From an uncultured Oscillospiraceae bacterium (lineage in GTDB: Bacteria; Bacillota; Clostridia; Oscillospirales; Oscillospiraceae), in contig CALWXY010000009.1 in NCBI GenBank assembly GCA_944385595.1, positions 1 to 5,828 of the forward strand: a stretch of 5,828 nt of DNA. Direction: 5' to 3'. Shown piece by piece: positions 1-4,674 of the stretch (the stretch's first letter is position 1; each line of letters starts with the position of its first letter). Below the pieces are notes generated by a model. It did not search any database and had not been told where the DNA came from. It saw only the letters and a list, made by a program, of their open reading frames with translations. The position numbers were made by a program, and so were the translations under genes.

Positions 1-2
1 TC

Positions 3-887
3 TTACACGAGAGCCCAGGCGCGGTTGAGGACGCGCTTGGTGTTGGCCAGGACAATATCCTCGTCCTCGCCGGGACGGAGGGTGACCTCCATGGAGAGGA
101 CGTAGGGCTTCTCCTCGTTGAAGAATCCCTCTTCCTTCAGCACGCGGAGGTAATCCACGAGCTCCATGGTGTCGTTCGCGCTGTTGGGATAGCCCATGCG
201 CGGATGCAGGTCGCCGTAGCCGTCGCAGCCCTTCTCAACAACGGCGTTGCCGAAGTGGAAGTGGGTGATATACGGACGCAGGGTGCGGATGACGAACTGG
301 CTGGTCTCATAGGTGGTGGGGAAGTGGCTGAGATCGACCAGCAGGCCGAAGTTGGAGTGGGTGGTACGCATATCGGCGGCGAACTGAGCGGCATAGGGAG
401 CAGGACCGATGAGGGCGGCCTTGTCCATGTCGTAGTCAAAGACCTCGAGCTCGACGTTCATGCCCTTGGTGGCGGCATAATCGCAGAGGTTGCGGGTGGT
501 CTTGAGCAGCTGGGCGTAGGCCTGATCCTTGGTCTCGGGAGCCCACTTGCCGGCGAGGAAGGCAATGCCCTTCGCGCCGAGGTACTCGGCCTCGTCAATG
601 GCCTCCATAAGGGTGGCCTCGGCCTTCTTGCGGCCCTCTTCGTCGATGTCGTTGGGGTTGAGCTTCGGTCCGAGCAGACGCGGCTGAGCGCCGTAGCAGA
701 TCTTCAGGTGGCTCTGGTCGAGGAGCTTCTTGGCCTCCTCGTTCTTGTCGCCGTAGCCCTTGAGCTCGATGGCATCGAAGAAGTCATCGCGGCAGATGGC
801 CTTGAGGGAGTCCATCGGGTCGCGGTTGGGGTAGCTCATCCACTGGATGGTACCAATCTGGAAATACTTATGAATAGACTCGTACAT
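3..887 (-). CDS. Xylose isomerase-like TIM-barrel sugar (phosphate) isomerase/epimerase
   Basis: A complete 294-residue protein of the AP-endonuclease-2/xylose-isomerase-like TIM-barrel superfamily, which includes hydroxypyruvate isomerase, IolE and many sugar epimerases. These cytosolic enzymes usually use a divalent metal held by Glu, Asp, His and Glu. Plausible ligands by position are E148 (in ELEVFDYD), D185 (in LLVDLSH), H211 (in THFHFGN) and E267 (in LSMEVT), with H228 in DLHPR a further active-site candidate. The length fits the family (about 260-300). The start is set by GGAGG at 897-901, 9 nt before ATG, and the stop is TAA. It is the last visible gene of the glycerate operon, 21 bp after the dehydrogenase. 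Its context suggests a substrate linked to hydroxypyruvate or glycerate, for example tartronate semialdehyde or a sugar acid precursor. That is inference: this family is notorious for substrate ambiguity. Family confidence is high; specific function is unknown. Confidence 0.85.
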   Translation of the reverse strand: MYESIHKYFQIGTIQWMSYPNRDPMDSLKAICRDDFFDAIELKGYGDKNEEAKKLLDQSHLKICYGAQPRLLGPKLNPNDIDEEGRKKAEATLMEAIDEAEYLGAKGIAFLAGKWAPETKDQAYAQLLKTTRNLCDYAATKGMNVELEVFDYDMDKAALIGPAPYAAQFAADMRTTHSNFGLLVDLSHFPTTYETSQFVIRTLRPYITHFHFGNAVVEKGCDGYGDLHPRMGYPNSANDTMELVDYLRVLKEEGFFNEEKPYVLSMEVTLRPGEDEDIVLANTKRVLNRAWALV

Positions 888-908
888 TATAAATTGCCTC
901 CAAGCTGA

Positions 909-1874
909 TTACTTGTTGACAACGTTCTGAGGATCGCCGTCCATGAAGGTCTTGACGTTCATGACGATGGTGTCCATGATACGCTGACGGGCCTCTTTGG
1001 CGCCCCAGGACATATGCGGGGTGATGATGCAGTTCTTGGCCTTCAGCAGGGGGTTATCGGCACGGATGGGCTCGGTGTAGACGACATCGAGGCCGGCGGC
1101 GTACATCTTGCCGCTGTTCAGAGCGTCGGCGACGTCCTGCTCGTTGATGAGCTGGCCGCGGGCGTTGTTGATGAGGATGACGCCGTCCTTCATCTTGGCG
1201 ATGGTGTCCTTGTTGATCATGCCGGTGTTCTCCGGGGTGAGGTTGCAGTGCAGAGTGATGACATCGGACTCGGCAAGCAGGGTGTCGAGGTCGACGTACT
1301 CGGCGATCTCACGGCCGAAGTCGTTGGGGAAGAGGTCGTAAGCCAGGACGCGCATGCCCATGGCCTTGGCAATCTTGCCCTCGGTCTGGCCGATGCGGCC
1401 GAAGCCGATGATACCGATGGTCTTCTCAGCCAGCTCGATGAGGGGGTAATCCCAATAGCACCAGTCGATGTGGTTCTGCCACTTGCCGGCATGGACGGTG
1501 TCGCTGTGGTAGCCGATGTGATGGCAGATCTCGAGCAGCAGGGCGATGGAGTACTGGCCGACGCAGGCGGTGCCATAGGTCGGGACGTTGGAGACGGGGA
1601 TGCCCTTGGACTTGGCATACTCGTAGTCAACGACATTGTAGCCGGTGGCGAGGACGGTCACGAGCTTGACGTTGGGGCAAGCGTCGAAAACCTTGGCGGA
1701 AACGGGGGTCTTGTTGGTGATGATGACATCGGCGTCGCCGACGCGCTCAATGACCTCGTTCTGGTCGGTGAGGGAGGTGCGGTCATAGATGATGACCTCG
1801 CCCAGAGCCTTCAGGCCGTCCCAGCTCAGATCGCCGGGGTTCTCGGTGTAACCGTCGAGTACTACGATTTTCAT
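909..1874 (-). CDS. NAD-dependent D-2-hydroxyacid dehydrogenase, glycerate dehydrogenase / hydroxypyruvate reductase type
   Basis: A complete 321-residue cytosolic oxidoreductase that most likely reduces hydroxypyruvate to D-glycerate, or the reverse. The N-terminal part (about 1-100) and C-terminal tail form the substrate domain; about 100-290 is the Rossmann domain. The dinucleotide motif GxGxxG is at 157-162 (GFGRIG). D180, near the end of the following strand, suggests NAD(H) rather than NADP(H). The catalytic trio of the family is present: R239 (NNARG), E268 (VVYTE) and H287 (TPHMSW). His followed by x-x-Trp (W290) and then EARQR is typical of glycerate dehydrogenases rather than phosphoglycerate dehydrogenase, and no C-terminal ACT domain is present. 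GGAGG at 1884-1888 precedes the ATG by 9 nt. It lies 45 bp after the glycerate kinase and 21 bp before the isomerase, in the same direction. A related 2-ketoacid substrate cannot be excluded. Confidence 0.9.
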   Translation of the reverse strand: MKIVVLDGYTENPGDLSWDGLKALGEVIIYDRTSLTDQNEVIERVGDADVIITNKTPVSAKVFDACPNVKLVTVLATGYNVVDYEYAKSKGIPVSNVPTYGTACVGQYSIALLLEICHHIGYHSDTVHAGKWQNHIDWCYWDYPLIELAEKTIGIIGFGRIGQTEGKIAKAMGMRVLAYDLFPNDFGREIAEYVDLDTLLAESDVITLHCNLTPENTGMINKDTIAKMKDGVILINNARGQLINEQDVADALNSGKMYAAGLDVVYTEPIRADNPLLKAKNCIITPHMSWGAKEARQRIMDTIVMNVKTFMDGDPQNVVNK

Positions 1875-1919
1875 TGTCTTCTACCTCCAAAGTATTTTTT
1901 TGGTGTGGTTTGCTGGGGT

Positions 1920-3062
1920 TTATCTCTTGAGGCCGTAGCCGGCCTTAATGAGCATGAGGGAGCGGTAGGCGGCGCCGCGGAAGAGCTCGCTCGCGTTCTT
2001 CATGGCGTCGTCGATGGACATGACGCCGTTGATCGTCGTCATGATGGAAGTGATGCCGCAGTTGTAGAGCGACTCGGCGCCCGGCAGCATGCTGCCGACT
2101 ATGGCGACGGCGGGGATGCCGCGCTTGGCCGCGCTGGTGCCGACGCCGTAGAGCACCTTGCCGTTGGCGGACTGGTGGTCGGCTCTGCCCTCGCCGCTGA
2201 TGACGACGTCGACGCCCTCGAGCTTCTTGTCGAAGTCGCTGAGCTGGAGGACGGTGTCGATGCCGGACTGGAGCTTGGCCTTGAGGAAGACCATGAGGGC
2301 GGCGGAGAGGCCGCCGGCAGCGCCGGTGCTGGGCTTATCGCCTATATACTCGCCGGTGAGCTTCTCGATGACCTTGACGTAGTTGGTCATGCCGGCCTCG
2401 AGGGCCTCGAGTCTGGGCTGGTCGGCGCCCTTCTGGGGGCCGAAGACGTAGGTGGCGCCGTTGGGTCCGAGCAGGGGGAAGGTGACGTCGCACATGACGG
2501 TGAACCTGGAGTCCTTCACGGCGGGGTGGATGCCGGAGACGTCGATATCGGCGATATCGGCGAGGCCCTTGCCGCCGAGGTAGACCTCATTGCCGTTCTT
2601 GTCGAGGAACCTGACGCCGAGGGCGCCCATGCAGCCTATGCCGCCGTCGTTGGTGGCGCTGCCACCGACGCCGATGATGATGTTGCGGTAGCCGGAGTCG
2701 AGCGCGTGCTTGATGAGCTCGCCGGTGCCGTAGGTGGTGGTGTTGAGGGGGTCGCGCTTGTCGGCCGGGACCATGGGCAGGCCGGAGGCCGCGGCCATCT
2801 CGATGATGGCGGTGTTCTCGTCGAGCACGCCGTAGACAGCCTCGGTGTCCTCAAAGAGGGGGCCCTTGACGGGGACCTTGACGAACTTGCCGTTGTTGAT
2901 ATCGACGAGCACCTCCATGGTGCCCTCGCCGCCGTCAGCCATGGGGACGGAGACGCACTCGCAGCCGGGGAAGACCTTCTCGGCTTCCTCGGTGAGGAGC
3001 TGGATGATATCCTTGGAGCTCAGGCTGCCCTTGAAGGAGTCTGGCGCGAAGAGAAATTTCAT
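1920..3062 (-). CDS. glxK: Glycerate kinase (GarK/GlxK family)
   Basis: A complete 380-residue glycerate kinase that phosphorylates D-glycerate with ATP; this family (PF02595) usually makes 2-phosphoglycerate. Family signatures are visible in order: APDSFKGSLSS (6-16), MADGGEGT (41-48), GVGGSATNDGG (131-141), FGPQKGA (207-213), GAAGGL (247-252) and SGEGRADHQS (289-298). Length matches the family norm of about 380. The segment DVTFPL (192-197) has Phe where many relatives have Asn (DVTNP), a small oddity worth aligning. The reading frame is open for 49 more codons to an ATG at 3207-3209. That extension is rejected because it is translated promoter sequence and the protein would gain a non-homologous N terminus. 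The chosen ATG (3060-3062) starts MKFLFAPDSFKGS, as relatives do, with GAGAGG at 3073-3078 about 10 nt upstream. It is the first gene of the operon and feeds glycerate made by the next gene into glycolysis. Confidence 0.93.
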   Translation of the reverse strand: MKFLFAPDSFKGSLSSKDIIQLLTEEAEKVFPGCECVSVPMADGGEGTMEVLVDINNGKFVKVPVKGPLFEDTEAVYGVLDENTAIIEMAAASGLPMVPADKRDPLNTTTYGTGELIKHALDSGYRNIIIGVGGSATNDGGIGCMGALGVRFLDKNGNEVYLGGKGLADIADIDVSGIHPAVKDSRFTVMCDVTFPLLGPNGATYVFGPQKGADQPRLEALEAGMTNYVKVIEKLTGEYIGDKPSTGAAGGLSAALMVFLKAKLQSGIDTVLQLSDFDKKLEGVDVVISGEGRADHQSANGKVLYGVGTSAAKRGIPAVAIVGSMLPGAESLYNCGITSIMTTINGVMSIDDAMKNASELFRGAAYRSLMLIKAGYGLKR

Positions 3063-3138
3063 TGTAAAACCGCCTCTCGAATAGTTTAAGGGGGCGCGCG
3101 GCGCCCGCAGATTACCAAAATGCCCACAAACCGGCATC
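3063..3138 (-). promoter_or_regulatory. 5' leader of the glycerate operon mRNA
   Basis: Predicted untranslated leader of about 76 nt, from the start point expected for the proximal promoter (about 3138) to the glycerate kinase ATG. It contains a possible 5'-end hairpin (ATGCC at 3120-3124 with GGCAT at 3133-3137, 8-nt loop). It also holds a GC-rich hairpin at 3092-3106 (6-bp stem GGGCGC/GCGCCC, 3-nt loop) about 14 nt upstream of the Shine-Dalgarno. Neither hairpin is followed by a T-run, so no terminator is seen. I recognise no known riboswitch. A role in mRNA stability is possible but is only inference. Confidence 0.4.
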
Positions 3139-3159
3139 ATATGTATTATAAACACATAT
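3139..3159. repeat. AT-rich 21-bp imperfect palindrome over the proximal -10; candidate operator
   Basis: The segment reads ATATGT at one end and ACATAT at the other, and 8 of 10 base pairs around the centre (3149) are symmetric. It covers the whole -10 hexamer (3145-3150) and the spacer side of the proximal minus-strand promoter. A repressor dimer bound here would block polymerase. A second ATGTAT/ATACAT pairing (3141-3146 with 3158-3163) overlaps it. No regulator gene is in the window, and AT-rich promoter sequence can be symmetric by chance. Confidence 0.4.
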
Positions 3160-3173
3160 ACATCGTTTGTCAA
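3145..3173 (-). promoter_or_regulatory. Proximal consensus sigma-A promoter of the glycerate operon
   Basis: On the minus strand this reads TTGACA (3168-3173), a 17-bp spacer, then TATAAT (3145-3150). Both hexamers and the spacer match the housekeeping sigma consensus exactly. The predicted start point is about 3138, 76 nt before the glycerate kinase ATG. So strong a core promoter usually needs a repressor or other control, and a palindrome lies over its -10. Confidence 0.85.
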
Positions 3174-3218
3174 CGCAATCCGCGCCGGGGCACATGGTAT
3201 CTTGTCCACTTCGCCCAG

Positions 3219-3247
3219 ATTATACCACGATTTTTATTCAAAATCAA
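3219..3247 (-). promoter_or_regulatory. Distal sigma-A promoter of the glycerate operon
   Basis: On the minus strand this reads TTGATT (3242-3247), a 17-bp spacer, then TATAAT (3219-3224), preceded by TGG, which forms an extended -10 (TGnTATAAT). It lies 74 bp upstream of the proximal promoter in the same direction, so the two are tandem. The predicted start is about 3212, giving a leader of about 150 nt that runs through the proximal promoter and its palindrome. Confidence 0.7.
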
Positions 3248-3299
3248 ATTCATTTCCGCCGTTTATCCGCCCCGCGTCATTTTATATTTAAGTCCCACC

Positions 3300-3314
3300 A
3301 TAAGCCCGGCTTAT
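3300..3314. repeat. Perfect 15-bp palindrome between divergent promoters
   Basis: ATAAGCC, a single central C, then GGCTTAT: two perfect 7-bp arms. It lies 26 bp upstream of the -35 of the plus-strand promoter and 52 bp upstream of the distal minus-strand -35, a usual place for an activator or shared regulator site. No T-run follows on either strand, so it is not an intrinsic terminator. The rest of the 3063-3403 interval shows no convincing gene. Confidence 0.45.
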
Positions 3315-3340
3315 TCCCGCTTTCCTGAGCGCATTTTAAC

Positions 3341-3369
3341 TTGTATACTCGCGGCGGCTGTGGTAAAAT
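3341..3369 (+). promoter_or_regulatory. Extended -10 promoter of the AI-2E family gene
   Basis: TTGTAT (3341-3346), a 17-bp spacer, then TAAAAT (3364-3369) preceded by TGG, giving an extended -10. The predicted start is about 3376, leaving a short leader of about 28 nt before the TTG start codon. It points away from the minus-strand promoters. Confidence 0.7.
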
Positions 3370-3390
3370 AATTTAATAACTCTTTCCGCA

Positions 3391-3395
3391 AGGAG
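3391..3395 (+). promoter_or_regulatory. Ribosome binding site selecting a TTG start
   Basis: AGGAG lies 8 nt before the TTG at 3404, an ideal spacing. The next in-frame ATG (3416) would be 20 nt away, too far. This site therefore decides the start codon of the AI-2E family gene. Confidence 0.8.
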
Positions 3396-3403
3396 AACCT
3401 GAA

Positions 3404-4534
3404 TTGAAATTCGACATGAAAAACTGCATCAGGCTCGCCGCCGTGCTGTTTGCGCTCTATCTGCTCACCTACTACTGGCCGGGCATTTCGCACTGCGGCC
3501 TGTCGCTCCTGGCCGCCGCGGCCTCGCTGCTCATAGGCGCTGTGCTGGCCTATGTCGTGAGCATACCCATGGGCTTTTACGAGCGCATCCTCCGCTTCTT
3601 CTTCAAGGCGGGCAAGGCCCGCGCGGCGGTCCGCGCCGTGTCCATGCTCCTCGCCATTGTGAGCGTCGCGGCCATCGCCGTCTTTGTCGTGCAGCTCATC
3701 GTCCCGGAGCTGTACAGCTGCGTCATGCTCCTCGTCAAGGAGATCCCGCCGTACATCGAGCCGCTCTGGGACTACCTCAACAAAAACTTCGACATCAACA
3801 GCCTGCTCAGCGGCACCGGACTGCTGCTCGGCGAGGACATCAACTGGCATGAGATTGTCACCAAGGCGGTGAACCTCCTGATCACGGGCCTCGGCGGCGT
3901 CATGAACGCACTCGTCGCCTTCATCAGCGCCACCTTCTCCGTCGTCGTCTCCGCCATACTCAGCATCATCTTCGCCGTCTACCTGCTCATGGGCAAGGAG
4001 CGCATCGGCTCGCAGATCTCCCGCGCCATGAACGTCTACCTCAGCGAAAAGGTCACGCGGCGCGTCACATACGTCCTCGGCATCTTCAACACCAGCTTCC
4101 ACCGCTTTATCGTCGGCCAGTGCACCGAGGCCGTCATACTCGGCGGTCTGTGCATGCTCGGCATGTCGCTGTTCAACTTCCCCTACGCCACCATGATCGG
4201 CGCGCTCATAGGCTTCACCGCCCTCATACCCGTCGCCGGAGCTTACATCGGCGCGGGCATCGGCGCTTTCATGATCTTCACCGTGAATCCCGTCCAGGCG
4301 CTGCTCTTCCTCGTGTTTATCGTCTGCCTCCAGCAGCTTGAGGGCAACATCATCTACCCCAGGGTCGTCGGCGCATCCATCGGCCTGCCCGGCATCTGGG
4401 TGCTCGCCGCCGTCACCATAGGCGGCGGCCTCGCCGGAATTGCCGGTATGCTGCTCGCCGTCCCGCTCGCGGCCGCGCTCTACCGCCTTATCGGCGACGA
4501 CGTCAGACGGCGCGAGGCGGTCGCCAAAAAATAA
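3404..4534 (+). CDS. AI-2E family transporter / membrane permease (PF01594-type)
   Basis: A complete 376-residue multi-pass inner-membrane protein starting with TTG. Hydrophobic segments appear at about 9-25, 33-54, 78-100, 155-195 (two helices), 240-258, 262-292, 296-312 and 328-360. A more polar extracytoplasmic stretch at about 101-150 follows the third helix. The C-terminal pattern, EGNIIYPRVVGASIGLPG (313-330) then a Gly-rich helix ending AVPLAAALY (352-360), is characteristic of the family. The tail RLIGDDVRRREAVAKK is basic and cytoplasmic. Members include E. coli TqsA (AI-2 export) and various sodium or proton antiporters, so the substrate cannot be named; AI-2 transport should not be assumed. 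It has its own promoter and diverges from the glycerate operon. Isoleucine ATA codons are frequent here, whereas the first two minus-strand genes seem to favour ATC. No T-tailed terminator follows its stop. Confidence 0.88.
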   Translation: MKFDMKNCIRLAAVLFALYLLTYYWPGISHCGLSLLAAAASLLIGAVLAYVVSIPMGFYERILRFFFKAGKARAAVRAVSMLLAIVSVAAIAVFVVQLIVPELYSCVMLLVKEIPPYIEPLWDYLNKNFDINSLLSGTGLLLGEDINWHEIVTKAVNLLITGLGGVMNALVAFISATFSVVVSAILSIIFAVYLLMGKERIGSQISRAMNVYLSEKVTRRVTYVLGIFNTSFHRFIVGQCTEAVILGGLCMLGMSLFNFPYATMIGALIGFTALIPVAGAYIGAGIGAFMIFTVNPVQALLFLVFIVCLQQLEGNIIYPRVVGASIGLPGIWVLAAVTIGGGLAGIAGMLLAVPLAAALYRLIGDDVRRREAVAKK

Positions 4535-4538
4535 CATA

Positions 4539-4567
4539 TTGCCTTCTCCGCCCCGGTGTGGTAGAAT
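4539..4567 (+). promoter_or_regulatory. Promoter of the MATE gene
   Basis: TTGCCT (4539-4544), a 17-bp spacer, then TAGAAT (4562-4567) preceded by TGG, giving an extended -10. It begins 4 bp after the AI-2E gene stop. The expected start is about 4574-4576, which gives a leader of about 100 nt containing the possible leader peptide and the attenuator. The -10 lies inside the left arm of a large dyad. Confidence 0.65.
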
Positions 4568-4585
4568 ACCGCCGTATTCTGCCAC
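4558..4585. repeat. 28-bp dyad over the MATE -10 and start point; candidate operator
   Basis: Twelve-base arms GTGGTAGAATAC (4558-4569) and GTATTCTGCCAC (4574-4585) flank CGCC, with 11 of 12 pairs complementary and the remaining pair a T-G wobble. It covers the -10 and the predicted start point, an arrangement typical of MarR/TetR-type repressor operators on efflux genes. In read-through RNA from the upstream gene it would form a strong hairpin, but no T-run follows. Thus an operator seems more likely than a terminator. No regulator gene is in view. Confidence 0.55.
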
Positions 4586-4593
4586 CGGGTAGA

Positions 4594-4612
4594 GAGATGG
4601 TCACAGCATCTT
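4594..4612 (+). other. Possible alternative (anti-terminator) hairpin
   Basis: AGATG (4595-4599) can pair with CATCT (4607-4611) around a 7-nt loop, extended by one G-U pair. The stem includes the ATG of the possible leader peptide and uses bases that the outer terminator stem also needs (4607-4611). The two structures are therefore mutually exclusive. The stem is short, so its stability is uncertain. Confidence 0.35.
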
Positions 4613-4644
4613 GTTTTTACGGCGTTAGGTCTTTGCAGCCGTAA
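4597..4644 (+). CDS. Putative 15-residue leader peptide upstream of the MATE gene
   Basis: ATG at 4597 opens a frame of 15 codons, MVTASCFYGVRSLQP, ending at TAA 4642-4644. It starts about 23 nt after the predicted start point. It spans the whole 5' arm of the terminator and ends within the 3' arm of its inner stem, so ribosome position would dictate RNA folding. The Shine-Dalgarno is weak: GGG at 4587-4589, with a purine run GAGAG up to the ATG. I do not recognise the peptide. Known parallels are the leader peptides of bmrB-bmrCD, tet(M) and erm genes, where drug-slowed ribosomes prevent termination. Whether it is translated is unknown; a 15-codon frame can arise by chance. Confidence 0.45.
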   Translation: MVTASCFYGVRSLQP

Positions 4645-4665
4645 ATGCGGGTGCTGTATTTTTTT
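4603..4665 (+). terminator. Leader intrinsic terminator (attenuator) of the MATE gene
   Basis: An outer stem ACAGCA (4603-4608) with TGCTGT (4652-4657) is continued inward by T-G, C-G and T-G pairs. It encloses a perfect 8-bp inner stem, TTTACGGC (4616-4623) with GCCGTAAA (4638-4645), around a 14-nt loop. One base later comes a run of seven T (4659-4665). The T-run directly touches GGAGG (4666-4670), the ribosome binding site of the MATE gene. The terminator therefore lies after the promoter and before the gene, the mark of premature-termination control rather than of ending the upstream gene. Confidence 0.7.
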
Positions 4666-4674
4666 GGAGGCAAC

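Noticed and set aside
204..908. A 234-codon plus-strand open frame opposite the isomerase gene
   Set aside because: Same Gly/Ala/Val/Glu-rich shadow composition; the minus-strand gene explains the sequence.
1014..3089. A 691-codon plus-strand open frame opposite the dehydrogenase and glycerate kinase genes
   Set aside because: Its translation is a low-complexity mix of Gly, Ala, Val, Asp, Glu and Leu, as expected from the complement of GC-rich codons. It has no ribosome binding site of note and no domain. Both opposite-strand genes have intact family motifs.
3092..3106. GC-rich hairpin in the glycerate operon leader as a terminator
   Set aside because: Only a 6-bp stem and no T-run after it on the minus strand.
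3063..3209. A 49-residue N-terminal extension of glycerate kinase starting at ATG 3207-3209
   Set aside because: It would encode the proximal promoter and palindrome, lacks family homology, and a well-placed ribosome binding site supports the start at 3062.
3120..3371. An 83-codon plus-strand frame in the divergent intergenic region
   Set aside because: No ribosome binding site, no recognisable domain, and it overlies three promoters and two palindromes.
3311..4585. A 424-codon minus-strand open frame opposite the AI-2E family gene
   Set aside because: Rich in Asp, Glu, Ala, Gly and His with no domain; it is the complement of a membrane protein gene and overlaps promoters at both ends.
4558..4585. 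The dyad as an intrinsic terminator of the AI-2E family gene
   Set aside because: The stem is strong, but the following bases (CGGGTAGAGAG) contain no T-run; its position on the -10 and start point of the next promoter favours an operator.
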